Shown piece after piece: positions 32,107 through 42,419 of a stretch of DNA of 64,000 nucleotides; position 1 is the stretch's first letter, and every line of letters begins with the position of its first letter. Made by a program: the position numbers and the translations under genes. This DNA is from Mytilinidion resinicola (taxonomy: Eukaryota; Ascomycota; Dothideomycetes; Mytilinidiales; Mytilinidiaceae). The notes under the pieces were generated by a model. That model saw nothing but the letters and a program-made list of their open reading frames with translations. It made no database searches and was not told the DNA's origin. The stretch lies in the NCBI RefSeq assembly GCF_010093595.1, contig NW_022985470.1:320736-384735 (forward strand). The letters run 5' to 3'.

Positions 32107-33349
32107 CTACGCCCAAAAATCCGCCCACAGCCCCTCCATCCCCTCCGCCCCCGCATCCTCAAACCGCAAAAGCGGCAACAAGTACCCAAACCCCCCCACA
32201 ACCCCCTCCCCATCCCCGCCCGACCTCATCTGCACCGCATGCACCATCCGCTTCAACCCAAACTCCGCTTTCCAGTCCACAACGCCCGGAAACAGCGTGG
32301 TTAGTAAACCGTCTAATCCTTAATCGGATTGATGGCCGGTTTGTTAAAACATACTCTTAACAGTTCGATCAATCAATCCAAAGCCTTGTCAATCCTTAAT
32401 CCGTCTAATCCGCTCTAATTCTCTCTCGCTTAACCCAAAGCGGAAAGATTTACACTCTTTTTGAGGTCTTTGGCTAGAGATGTCTCAATCCGTCCAACCA
32501 ATCCGCACTTTTATCCGGCCAATCCAATCCAATCCAATCCAATCCAATCCAATCCCTATCTTGGTCTGAACAGTCTAATCCAACCTTAAGGCCGGCATTC
32601 AATCGGACGGTTTACTAACCACGCTGCTCGGAAAGCTAAGCTGCTTCTCCCGCTCTCCCACGGCGTCCCATCCTGCCTCATCGGCCCAACATCGAACTGC
32701 TCCAGCGCCACCCCACCACCGTTTGGCCCCCCCATACGCCCTCAAAACGTCCCAAATCCCATCAAGAACGCCTTGCACCCAGCCTGCCACGCCCGACCCA
32801 CACGCAGTCCGCTCTCGGGCACGGTTGGATGCGGCCCAGGCTCACGTGCGTGAGGGTGCGCAGATGGGTGTGGATGAGCGGCGCGAATGCGCTGATAGCG
32901 GCGGAGCGGGGACAGCCTGGCCGTGGCGGCCGTTGAGGTGGAAGCCGTTCAGGTTTAGGGTGCGGAGGCTGGGAAGGCCTAAGCGTGCGGCGAGTATGGA
33001 GAGGAGGAGGCCGGACTCGGCGCTGAGGTCGCATTGGAGGTCGAGGTTTTCGAGGCGGGTCGCGGCGTTGAGCATGGTGCTGAAGTCGGAGGCGGAGGTG
33101 CGGAGGTGGGCGAGGTGGTGTTGGTAGTTGGTTGATTCTGGGGGTGTGAGGTTGGGGATGTTGGAAAGGAGGTCGGAGGGGGGGGGGGGGGCGCTTACTG
33201 TCTTGCATGTAGAATGTGAGTTGTAGCTTCAAGGTTTTCAGGTGCTGGAAAGCTGTTGTGGCGGTTAGGGCGATGTTGAAGGCGTTCAGATGGAGGAAGT
33301 ATCGCTCCTTATACGGAGGGCGAAGTTGGGCGAGCTCTCCGCGGTACAT
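32107..33349 (-). pseudogene. LRR/F-box-type pseudogene split by a MITE
   Basis: Minus-strand fragments of one gene in changing frames. From the 5' side: LHLNAFNIALTATTAFQHLK (33290-33349), then MLNAATRLENLDLQCDLSAE with LGLPSLRTLNLNGFHLNG (about 32940-33075), then in another frame FAPLIHTHLRTLTHVSLG (about 32800-32890). Beyond the 334-bp MITE at 32293-32626 follows an open C-terminal stretch, VVDWKAEFGLKRM to GLWADFWA, ending at a TAG at 32109-32107. The spaced L-x-x-L-x-L segments fit the LRR-like part of fungal F-box proteins; no F-box remains at the 5' end. A poly-G run at about 33178-33190 lies in the coding remains. Several frameshifts plus the insertion mean it is dead. Confidence 0.65.
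32293..32626. mobile_element. hAT-type MITE, second copy
   Basis: 334 bp with perfect 21-bp terminal inverted repeats (left starts CAGCGTGGTTAGTAAACCG). Flanks are 8-bp near-duplicates: CCCGGAAA (32285-32292) and CTCGGAAA (32627-32634), one transition apart. The interior holds about seven CCAAT-type pentamers (about 32518-32556) and CTTAATCGGATTGAT. It is related to the 16694 element, which shares the CAGCGTGG end and composition. It is inserted in the minus-strand LRR pseudogene. Confidence 0.85.
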
Positions 33350-33479
33350 CTCTCAGGAAGCGGCTGGGCTGCAATATTTTGCGACAATTTCATTGGGTTA
33401 CGGACTCTCGTGTACTCAAGCGACGGCACCGCTGTATTTCAGAACTACGATTCGTCAGTATCCGAGCCGCAAATAGTGT

Positions 33480-34649
33480 TTCACTACGAAGGCCTTCGAC
33501 CCGAAGGAGAGCAAAGCACTCGCCAAGGGGTTGAGCCAGCTGTTTGCGGTGGCGGCGATCGTGTACCGTGATTATCCACGAGTCTCATACTTTGTAACGT
33601 TCCAATCCGCCCTAGACTTAGTTGATAGAATGTGTGAAGTCGTGCCAGAGCTACTGTACTTAGTAACAGAAGCAAAAGACGAGATCCGCAGGCTGGAGGG
33701 CAACGGTGAAAGATTTCAGGACTGGCAAATGCGGCCTGTCGACGATCAAGGGCCATACATGACGAGATCAAATATCGAGTCTTCAATGGTTAAATTGCTC
33801 TGGGGAGTTGTTGATCGCATAAATCACCACTGTCCGTGCCGCAGAAAACATGACTCTTCAGGCTCTTCCGATGAATCAAATGCTTGGAACTCATTCGGCA
33901 GAGGTTTTGAATGCCCAACACCGTCAATACTCTACACTCTTGTAGCAGTTGCGTACCTGTTCGCTAATGTTATCATTGATGACGGCGATAATCTCCAGGT
34001 TTCTCGACTGGGTGTTCGCACCTAACACGATAGACTTTGCGGCCGCAATGTAAAAGAAAGCTGCAGCCGCAGAGGAGACTCAAGCAATTTCATGATAGAA
34101 GATGATAAGGGGCTTAACTTCCTTTTTACCGGCACGATCCCTCAACTACCCCGTGATTTCACGAGTGGAGGTTACGGAACAAGGATGAGTGTCTACCTCG
34201 ATCTATTCGGCGGTTATCACTCCGTCGGAAGATCTCTATCAGAAGTCCATGAGGATGGAAAAGCATCCGCGATGTCAAGTGGGGGGTTCTACTGCTATCT
34301 TGAATATTTGCGAAATCCATTCCAGTCAGATATCCAGTGCGGCATGATTCACGTCGGGCGCGGCTCAATTCAGCTCGAAGGTCGTAATTATAGCCGAGTC
34401 CACGATGGTAACGACAAGCCGCTTGAGCGAAAGGCACCAAAGGCAATTGCGAAACCGCGTGCTAGAGCTCTTGTGGAGGAAAACATCTCGTTGAAATGCT
34501 GGTACGAGCAATGGGATGATTCAGCTCCTGATTCTATATGGCACATCAATCCAGCATTTCGCCTTGACCTTGGCTGGCATGGCAACGAAGGCGCATGGCC
34601 CGGAATCAACATGAAGAGGGAGAGTTTGGATCCGAGGGCAAGCCTTTGA
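33480..34649 (+). CDS. Unrecognised protein, probably two exons
   Basis: Two plus-strand frames with coding character lie in the same register. The first (about 33480-34025) is a helical region, FDPKESKALAKGLSQLFAVA through SALDLVDRMCEVVPELLYLV. The second (34092-34649, open upstream from 34067) is mixed, with GGYGTRMSVYLDLFGGYHSV, GGFYCYLEYL and IWHINPAFRLDLGWHGNEG. Stops lie between them (from 34023). A phase-matching intron from a GTACCT at 33953 to a GCAG at 34066 or 34072 would join them but would discard a stretch that looks coding. No clear start ATG precedes the first block; an upstream frame at 33290-33570 may hold an exon. I do not recognise the family. It could be a decayed gene. 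Confidence 0.42.
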
Positions 34650-36035
34650 AATACCCGGGCACTTTGTAGGTAGCATGATTCACACGCGATAGTAGACATA
34701 ACAGATGGAGAGCCCTAATATTCACCGAAGGAGAAACGAAGTATTTGTCAATCGAGTGGAACTTCATCCAAGGGTGCGTATGGGGAGGGTTGAAGAGGCC
34801 GGACGTCAGTTGTTAGCTTTGAGTTTGCAACTGCCGTAGGAACGTGGATGGTTATTAGGGGGCAGATGTGTGTGTGGCGAACCTTCGTAGGTTCTTAGCA
34901 GCCCAGGATATGCTAAGAAGTGAAAGCTCTTCTATCTTGCAGATGGTGATCATGATGGATGAATATAGTGGATTGATGGATGAGTGATGGATTGAATAAG
35001 GTCTGAGGCTAGACGCGACGATGGGTTCTAAAACTTCAATACGCCTTACATCAGCAGAGCAGACGTCTAGATGCCTACCGAAGAGAAAAGGTTCCTGAAA
35101 CAGCCCATATCTCATTAGGCACGTGATGTTGAGTCTCCTGAGCATTATCAAATTGCCAACGCAAAAAAGCCACAGCACGTTGAAATTACGCAAAAGAAGT
35201 GAGAGAAGAGTAGCGCTTTAACTGGCTCTGCAATTCTAGCTCAGAGAATCACGTCAATGATATCGACCAATGGGCATCACGTGATGATATCATTCTTCAT
35301 GGAAATTTCATCTGAAACGGATGACGCGAGGCCTGGAGAGCACTTTCCCGTACAATAATATAGGCATGTGGGCACGATCGAATAGGAATATCCTTGCATG
35401 ACGGGAATGCAGCTAACATGACGTCTCTTGAGAATGGTCACCACGGTGTGACGGGAGGCTGCAGATTGACTTTAGTACCTACGCAAAGCTGCAGGGCCCT
35501 TGCAGAAGCGATCCCCACAGTCCGGCCAAGGCGTAAATGCCCGATGCACTGTAGCTTTGGATTGGCTGGCTGATCGGTCCAATAGCTGCGAGAATCTTGG
35601 AACGTCTGCCTTCAAGCCTTGCCAAGGCCCGTGCATTTGCCCATATACTCTCCTCCCAGCCTTCCGGACACCAGACGACCGTGAGACTCCTGTCATCCTT
35701 CATGATTGGGCTTGCAACACCAGAAACCCCGGTGCGCTGCCAGCGACGACGGGACGCATCCATCGCCTGACCCGCGCGACAGATGACATCATGGCACAGG
35801 CCCGCGCTCTAAACAGCCGAGTGCCGCCGAACAAGTTGCGGTCAGTGTCCGACTCCTTAATACCTCACGGACGGCTATGCGGACCGCCCCGACTCCTCGC
35901 AACCGGGCTTCGCGCGCCGAGATGTTATCTTCATACTCTTCAATCACCGCTCCGCTTGCTGCTCATTCTTCGTGAGCCCGCGCCGTCTAGACAGCTTCAG
36001 CGTTGTGGGCCGCTCGCTCACGAGACTCCAGCAAC
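34650..36035. other. 1.4-kb intergenic region
   Basis: No gene supported; minus frames at 34855-35193 and 35472-35763 have no motif. CACGTGA sites at 35120 and 35278. This contains the promoter of the gene at 36036. Confidence 0.45.
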
Positions 36036-37284
36036 ATGAACTACTCCAATATGATTGAGGAGAAGAACCTCAAGGTGCGTTTCTCTGGCCTTTTCTAGAA
36101 CTCTAGCTGATACCGTTGTCCAGAAAACCTTCATTATAGCCACACTCTGCTCCACCCTCGTCGGCACCTTCACCTCGTCCATGGGCCTCTACGAAGCAAT
36201 CGCCAAGAAGAGACAGCAACGCAAGAGAGACTCCGGACAGGATGAAGAGATCAAGAAGCTCAGAGAAAAGGTGGAGAAGGCAGATAAGCGGGACGACCGG
36301 GAACGGGACGACAGCCGGCGGCGACGGCCCTCTCCCCGGGGCGGACCACGTGACGAATTTTCCGATTCGCTGGACCGATCGGGCGCCATGATACAGCGGC
36401 AGTACGAGCAAGGCTACCAGCAGCTAGGGCGGAGGTTCGCAGTGGGAGACAGTACGTTTTATGCACCCTTTGTGCTCTCATACAACACCACATATCGCCC
36501 CGACCCCCACTGACACCCCGCAGCCCTCACCGAAAATCAACTCCAAGCCCAGATCATCTCCCTGCAGCAAACCGTCATCCACATCCTGCAAGACGCCCTC
36601 TACAACGAGCGCCCGCTGTCCCAATCCGACCTCCAAAAGCTGAAGCTCGCCTCGCAATCCGCCCGCGAAGGCTCCCTCGAGGCCCTCCGCGCGCAGCAAC
36701 AACGCCTCGAATCCCCCACCGCCTCGCCGGCCCCCCGCGCTCTCCCCCCGCCCCGGCGCGCCGCCACCCTCATCGACGAGCCCGCCTCCGTCTTCTGCCG
36801 CTACAGCCTCGACCTGCAGTACATCGCGCGCAAGCCCCTCTCCGCCGCCTTCGACGCCCGCGGCGACGGCCGCTGCCCGGACTGCCGCGCGCTCGTCCCC
36901 ATCGCGCCGGACGACTTCTGGAAGATCGGCAAGCGGAGCCCGATCCTGGTCCCGGACGGCGCGTTCGAGAAGGAGGTGCTCGAGGAGCGCGAGTTCCGCC
37001 TCGGCCAGCGCTTCATCGTCAAGTGCCACACCGAGGACGGCGAGTTTGCGTGCGTGCTGTGCAACCGGTTCCGTGATGTGGATGTCGTGTGCGGCAGCGT
37101 GGAGACGCTTGTGAACCACGTGGGCCGCGCGCACGAGGTCGAGGAGTTTGAGAAGGAGGCGGATTTGAGGGAGTTGTTGCTCCCGCCGCTGCCGCTGCCG
37201 GCTCCGCTACCGCCGGTGGTTAAGGAGCGCGAGAGGGAGCTGGTGGAGGTTAGGGGCGAGCGGAGGGCGCTGGAGTATCGGTGA
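36036..37284 (+). CDS. Membrane-anchored coiled-coil protein with zinc-finger-like C-terminus
   Basis: Three exons: 36036-36074, 36124-36451, 36524-37284 (375 residues). Intron 1 (49 bp) has GTGCGT...CCAG; intron 2 (72 bp) GTACGT...GCAG; phases fit. After MNYSNMIEEKNLK comes a membrane segment (KTFIIATLCSTLVGTFTSSM, about 14-33), a charged coiled coil (KKRQQRKRDSGQDEEIKKLR) with an Arg/Asp-rich stretch, a helix (about 125-165), and a Pro/Ala linker. The C-terminal domain holds two Cys pairs and His: CPDCRALVPIAPDDFW, then FACVLCNRF and ETLVNHVGRAH, the last matching a C2H2-like CxxC...HxxxxH finger. This layout is familiar as a conserved fungal protein of unknown role, but I cannot name it. 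Codon use is strongly GC-rich at third positions in exon 3. Confidence 0.75.
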
Positions 37285-38788
37285 GATGGGGGGCCGTGGA
37301 TAGCGGTGCGGACGGACGGGCTTCTACATGGTGGGATGGTTCACGAGTAACGACTATATATCATGGGTTCATAGCAGGCGATGGCGCTGGGATGGGCATA
37401 GCTCGGCTTCTTTTGTAGGTACATATACGAATACCTCTTGCTCTCGCTTTGACTGTCTTCGTCTATCTTCATCTAACCTGCTGTCGTTTCCTTTTTCGAG
37501 TCTATCTGAATCCGAAGGTATTGAGGGCGTGAGGAGTAAGTCGGCGCTCCTTCCATCTATTTCGACGTCGTACAAACGATCCTGCGGGCAATCTGATGAC
37601 GACAATTTGCATCCATCCCTTGTCGTCCGAGTTGAGCGTGAGGGGTTGTCTCCGAGGTGTGCCCGAGGTTGTTACGAAAATACCCCTGGTGGGTTACGCG
37701 AGGGGTAGCCACGTTACAGATGCTCAGTCAATTTTGATTATCTTGTTTCAGGCGAAGAGTCTATGCTTTTCACGAAGGTGTGTGCGAGGGCAGTGCGTGC
37801 GGTGTTCGGGATGGCCTCGGAGGGTATCCATACGCTAGGGTCGTATGGAATGATCATCACGTGCGCTGCCAAGCTGTCACGTGAAAGACCGGGGTGGCTA
37901 CCGATCTATAAAACCTCCCACTTCTGCGCAGCTCCTGCTTTCTTTCTACGAGAGCGGAGGATGAGGAATGTGGAAGGAGTGGAAATAGATGTTTAAGAAG
38001 CCTGATCTTTTGCCGCAAAACCTTGCGGACAGACCTTCTATGGCTGGGGTAGTGTGGTGCAAAAAATCCAAGAGTACAATTGCTGCATGGAGTTGGATTT
38101 GGGCGAGTTTTGTCTGAAGCTAATGATCATTATTTTGACTAGGCCATGATGCTCATCCCAATCCAATACTAACAATTGGTACAAATAATCGTACAGATAC
38201 TTTCACACGCGCATAATTAAACGTACGGATCTTTAGCCTCGGCGCGAACGACTCCATCGTCATTACGGCATCTCTAAGATGGTGACCAGCATCGCTCGCT
38301 GGCATTCAACCTTCTCCCGCGCATTCAACCACTACCGCGGCTCCCATTCGTCGGCCCATATCCAGGCAGGGTTTTGATCTCCATCCCGAAATCCAGCACC
38401 ATAGGTCGGTGAAGATTTAGGTGATCGACCACCACCGACGCTCTCTCCATCAGCGTACGCACCGTACCAGTTTGCAGACCAGACACCATGGGTTGCTAGG
38501 TGTCTCCGAGTTGATCGACCAAGCACCCATCCCTCTTCCTGCATGGCGCTCGAACAGGGCTCAAGTTGATCCCCCAACAAGACCACCCGGACCATTGCAT
38601 TCGCCGCGAGTTCTTTTGATCGAGCTCCTGCTCCCCTCCTCCTCTGCAAAATAAACTCAACCCCGGGCGCGGACGGGCTTTTATAACCCCCCCCCGGAAA
38701 AACTCTCACATGCTCCACACGTGACTCCCTTCCTACCACACAGCTAACCACCTCCCTAACCGCGCTAACCCACCCCCTCATCCTCCAC
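37285..38788. other. 1.5-kb intergenic region with one doubtful frame
   Basis: Mostly without supported genes. A minus frame at 38332-38811 overlaps the end of the next gene; its 3' half (KSSPTYGAGFRDGDQNPAWI) looks more coding than the rest, and a TTTTGCAG acceptor lies at about 38643-38650. It could be a 3' exon of the Arg-rich gene, but the phase did not match the GTGAGT donor there. CACGTG sites at 37858, 37878 and 38718. Confidence 0.35.
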
Positions 38789-39550
38789 TCACTCCCCCAT
38801 CTCCTCCCCATCCCCCCGCGCCCGACTCCGCCGATGCGCCCCCCGCTTCTCCTCCGCGTCGGGCTCCTTACTCCGACTGCGATGCTCGCGCTTCGCGTGC
38901 CGCCGTGGCGCGTTCGGGGATAGCTGATGGCGCGGCTGGTGGCTACGGCGATGCGCCCGCTCGCCCTTGGGCCCGTGGAGCTCCGGCGACGGGCGGTGGG
39001 ATGGCGAGAACGGGGAGACGCCGCGCTCTTCGCGGCTCTTGCGGTGCCGCCGCTTGTCTGGAGACGAGCCTTGAACCTGCTCGTCGCGGCGGTGGCTGCG
39101 GCGGTGGCTTTCGCGCCGCTGCTGCTCTGGGGAGAAAGAGGGGCGCGAGGGTTGGACGTCGTGCGGGCGGTCGGGCGAGGCCGCGCGAGAGCGGCCGTCG
39201 ACGCGCGAGAGCAGCGTGCGGTACAAGCGCCCGATCAGGCTTTGGGGTTGGGGCTGGTCTGGCGAGGTCGACTTCGTGCGGTCGCGGGGCTTGGGCGGGC
39301 CGCTGCGGGATGGAGAGTTGGCGGTTTGATGGCGAGGGTCTTCGCTTAGGTCTTCAGGGGCTTCGTCGCGATGGCGGCGGCGGCGACGGTGGCGCGCGGG
39401 CTTCGAGGGGTCTAGCTCTGGAGAGAGGGGGGGTGGGGCGTCCATGAGGGGGTTGGCGAGGTTTTCGTAGGAGCTGGCGTTAGGTTGGTAGACTGGGTGA
39501 ACGTCGGGGGGGTTCCATGCGCCTGGTGGGGGGGCGTAGGTGTCGGCCAT
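38789..39550 (-). CDS. Arg/Ser/Pro-rich low-complexity protein
   Basis: 253 residues from an ATG at 39550 (MADTYAPPPGAWNPPDVHPV). Almost the whole protein is disordered: Pro-rich N-terminus, RHRRRRRHRD basic run (about residues 53-62), a possible helix (SLIGRLYRTLLSRV, about 103-116), and many His/Arg/Ser repeats (RRSHRR). RS-like composition is typical of nuclear RNA-associated or scaffold proteins, but nothing specific is seen. High GC in this segment (39.0-39.4 kb) produces long shadow frames on the plus strand. A GTGAGT overlapping the stop codon may be a splice donor, so the true C-terminus is uncertain. Confidence 0.5.
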   Translation of the reverse strand: MADTYAPPPGAWNPPDVHPVYQPNASSYENLANPLMDAPPPLSPELDPSKPARHRRRRRHRDEAPEDLSEDPRHQTANSPSRSGPPKPRDRTKSTSPDQPQPQSLIGRLYRTLLSRVDGRSRAASPDRPHDVQPSRPSFSPEQQRRESHRRSHRRDEQVQGSSPDKRRHRKSREERGVSPFSPSHRPSPELHGPKGERAHRRSHQPRHQLSPNAPRRHAKREHRSRSKEPDAEEKRGAHRRSRARGDGEEMGE

Positions 39551-40024
39551 GGTTTATCTTGGGATACTATACGATGATATTCCAAAAGGGGTAGGTTGAG
39601 GAACTTCAGACGGGGACTTTTAGTAAGTTGAGCTTTGTGGTGTTAACTGCTAGAAGCTGGTTTTTGGATTGTAATGTTGTTCAAGCCTTAGATTTGGGCT
39701 TTGTGGTTGTCAGATAGGAGATGTCGTCGTGGTGATTCTGCCTTGAGGTGGTGAGCTGAAAGCTGACTAACGCTTCGCCACATGCGGCCATCAGCTCTCA
39801 GCCGCAATGGAAAGTGATGGAATACTATCTATTCGCCACCGTATATGGCTCATTGACGCCCGCAAGATCAAAGAAACCGCGAGAGAATGTTCATAATGCT
39901 GGATGTGAAAAGGAAACATGGGTTCGACTATCAGTTCTAGTCTAAAAGTCACGTGGTCCGCCTAACGCCCCTTTCCGCCCCCAACCAATCTCTCCATCAC
40001 CAGCCATCCTCAACTGCCCTGTCC
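39551..40024. other. Intergenic, no gene seen
   Basis: Promoter side of the Arg-rich gene and 3' side of the next minus gene. CACGTGG at 39950. Confidence 0.4.
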
Positions 40025-40606
40025 TCACCAGAAACCCCTCCACTTGACTCTCACTTTTCTCTCCTTCTGCCTCGGTTCATCGAACTGAACCACAACCCTC
40101 CGCTCCTGCGTATACCTCCCCGCATCTCCATCCCTGTGCCGGTGCTGCACCGTGACATCCGAAAGATCACGTCTCGGCGCAATCGCTGGCACATAGGTCC
40201 CTCGGGGCCTCGTGTCTGAGCGAGCTTGGACGGGATGGGCTATGGGAGTGTACTTGGTCGCGCCAAGTGTGTCCGAGCGGAGATGGGAGGGTGCGGGGAC
40301 AGCAGTGTAGCGTTCGGTTGGTGCTGGGACGACCCGAACGACGTCGTAATTCGGGGTGTGAGAATGGGAGGAGTGGTGCTGTCTGGCCGAGTGGGGCTGC
40401 GGAGGTGCTGGAACTGTTCTGGTGTTGTGGTACCGAGTCGTCTGGTGGTGTCGGTTTGACGAGGATAGTGGGCGGTAGGTTTGACTGGGTGTTCGGTGTT
40501 CGATGTTGTAGGATATCTCGGTTGTACGGTGTGTGTACTCGATGGGCGATATGGTTGGGTCAGCCGAGTGCTGCAGAGCATAGGCTGGAACGTAGGTGTA
40601 TCCCAT
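40025..40606 (-). CDS. His/Tyr/Pro-rich hypothetical protein
   Basis: 193 residues from an ATG at 40606 (MGYTYVPAYALQHSADPTIS). The composition is biased to Tyr, His, Arg, Ser, Thr and Pro, with repeated VPAP motifs (RTVPAPPQP, RVVPAPTERY, TAVPAPSHL). The C-terminal tail is basic and ends KERKVRVKWRGFW. No signal peptide, membrane segment or known domain. Probably an intrinsically disordered protein; a chance frame is possible, but the ATG start, length and ordered tail favour a gene. Confidence 0.45.
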   Translation of the reverse strand: MGYTYVPAYALQHSADPTISPIEYTHRTTEISYNIEHRTPSQTYRPLSSSNRHHQTTRYHNTRTVPAPPQPHSARQHHSSHSHTPNYDVVRVVPAPTERYTAVPAPSHLRSDTLGATKYTPIAHPVQARSDTRPRGTYVPAIAPRRDLSDVTVQHRHRDGDAGRYTQERRVVVQFDEPRQKERKVRVKWRGFW

Positions 40607-41194
40607 GGCGTGGTTGAATTTGATGATTGAGTGGGAAGACGTTGGCTGATCGAGTCCTGGGTAAAACTTGCGCGACTTATCAATGTCTAAGTTGAAGTAA
40701 ATCTAAAGGTGGTGTGTGAAGATAGCGAGAGAGAAAGTATGTGCTCTCTTGCTTGGCTTCTTATACCACTGCTCAAGGTCATTTGGACTAACGACTATGA
40801 ACGAGAATCCCGGAACAAGTACCTCGTGCTTGAACGATGATGCCTTATGGCTGTGCATACTCCTGACTTTGAGGGTGAGTGTACCAAGGCAAACTTCTAC
40901 CTAACACCTTCGCCGCATGTCACGTGAGGCTGAGCCTCCGCATGATGCATACTCGCCGCACGACATGAAGGCAACACTTGAACGCACCACGGATCAAAGG
41001 AGCAAAGACTAGTATTCGCGCCCAGATTTCGAGTCTCGGTGCCTAAATACTCTCAAGGGTCGCCACTCTCCCCTTCGACTCCATGGAAAGGGCTCGGTCC
41101 GACCTACAAAGGTAAGGTTGGAGTATTTTCTTCACATACTGTCGGAATAGCTGAGATCTCCTTAATACCACGGCGTGGTTATTTGGTAGACACA
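40607..41194. other. Intergenic, no gene seen
   Basis: Contains the promoter of the His/Tyr-rich gene; a CACGTGA lies at 40921. Short plus-strand frames lack motifs. Confidence 0.4.
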
Positions 41195-41767
41195 CTAGGT
41201 TCGGGCGATATAGACCAATAAGGAGCCCATAGTCGAGGGATATACTCGCTTAGACTTATTACGAGAGTGTAGTCGTTTTTTGCCATCCCTCTTTATAGAA
41301 CGATGACCGCCGCTGGGGCCAGAGCCATCCTCGAGGTTAGCACTTGAAGTTGGCACTGATTCAACGATGTGATTGTTCGGGGCAGCTGAGAATGGGGAGC
41401 GATGTCGGGCTGAAGGCGCGGGTTGTTCTATTTTGGAGTTCTTGGGGATGGGGTTGAGGGACCATTTCTGGTCCGGAGCCAGCGCGGATTGATCCGGAAC
41501 TAGCGTGGGTTGATATACTCGGGGCTTCTTGGGGATGAGAGGGGAGAATTGGTATGCTTGGGGCTTCTTGGGAGTGAGGGGGAGGGAGCGTTTCTGATCC
41601 GGTGCTGGCGCGGATTGATATACTGCGGGCTTCTCGCGGGTGAGAGGGAGGGAGTGTTTCTGGTCCGGAGCCAGCACGGGTTGATATACTTGGGGCTTCT
41701 CGCGGGTGAGAGGGAGGGAGCGTTTCTGGTCCGGAGCCAGCACGGGTTGATATACTTGGTAGTTCAT
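41195..41767 (-). CDS. Repeat protein with 22-residue units
   Basis: 190 residues from an ATG at 41767. After MNYQ come three near-perfect 22-residue units of the form VYQPVLAPDQKRSLPLTREK, then shorter degenerate units (AYQFSPLIPKKPR, VYQPTLVPDQ). The C-terminal 80 residues are unique, basic and Ser-rich (KRDGKKRLHSRNKSKRVYPS). No domain recognised. The repeats are conserved at DNA level, so they expanded recently. The frame holds through all units, which supports coding. Confidence 0.45.
   Translation of the reverse strand: MNYQVYQPVLAPDQKRSLPLTREKPQVYQPVLAPDQKHSLPLTREKPAVYQSAPAPDQKRSLPLTPKKPQAYQFSPLIPKKPRVYQPTLVPDQSALAPDQKWSLNPIPKNSKIEQPAPSARHRSPFSAAPNNHIVESVPTSSANLEDGSGPSGGHRSIKRDGKKRLHSRNKSKRVYPSTMGSLLVYIART
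41440..41755 (-). repeat. 66-bp coding minisatellite
   Basis: Three 66-bp units at 41755-41558, then partial degenerate units to about 41440, each with GGTCCGGAGCCAGC and GGTTGATATACT on the plus strand. Period is a multiple of three, so copy changes keep the frame. Confidence 0.7.
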
Positions 41768-42419
41768 GGTGGTGGGGTTGATAGAATATTGTTGGTTTAG
41801 AGGATTTGCTGTAGGATGCTAGATGTGGCTATCGAAGGTGTTGGGCGGGTTTGAGAATTGTTGATAAGGAGGAGCGGTAGGAGAATATATCGTACTATCG
41901 CGCAGAACGGGCGGGTTGGAAAATTGCTGATATGGTGGAAGCACGGGCTGATAATCCAGGTAAGTCTATCTTGTAGACGATATAGAATCACTGGAAAGAT
42001 GGCTCATCAATGAGTTTGAGTGTCATGCTCGTGTGGAACAGAACAAAGCCCAGATGGGAGAGCCCCAGCTGCTCGACGATAGTATTAGGGGCTGACTTGC
42101 TCGATTACTCTTCCGTGGAGGAATGATCTCGAAATTTGGTAGTAGAAGAAGATTCAGCTTGAGTATAGTCTAGAAGATGCCTTGCTGCCTATACTGCAGG
42201 TTATGGGGAGGGCTGTGTGGAATGAGGCTCCTCCCCTGGGGCTGAGCTCTCGCCAAAACCTACTTCAAATGAGCAACCCCACCCTCAGCTCCTCGTTCCT
42301 TCAAATTCCTCCGCTTATTTAGACCGCAATCACATAGTCAATTACTTTGCAACTTTAGAGCGGAGAAGAAGAGACTATTCGTTCTCTTCCCAAGTCCAGG
42401 CCCGCGACAAGGAGTCGCT
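41768..42419. other. Intergenic, no gene seen
   Basis: Divergent space between the repeat protein (minus) and the CorA-like gene (plus). It includes a diverged piece of the minisatellite flank (GTTGATAGAATATTG) and nothing else I can support. Confidence 0.4.

Noticed and set aside
36478..37134. 218-codon minus-strand frame
   Set aside because: Opposite to exon 3 of the three-exon gene, whose introns and zinc-finger pattern are convincing.
38905..39447. 180-codon plus-strand frame
   Set aside because: Shadow of the Arg-rich minus gene in very GC-rich DNA.
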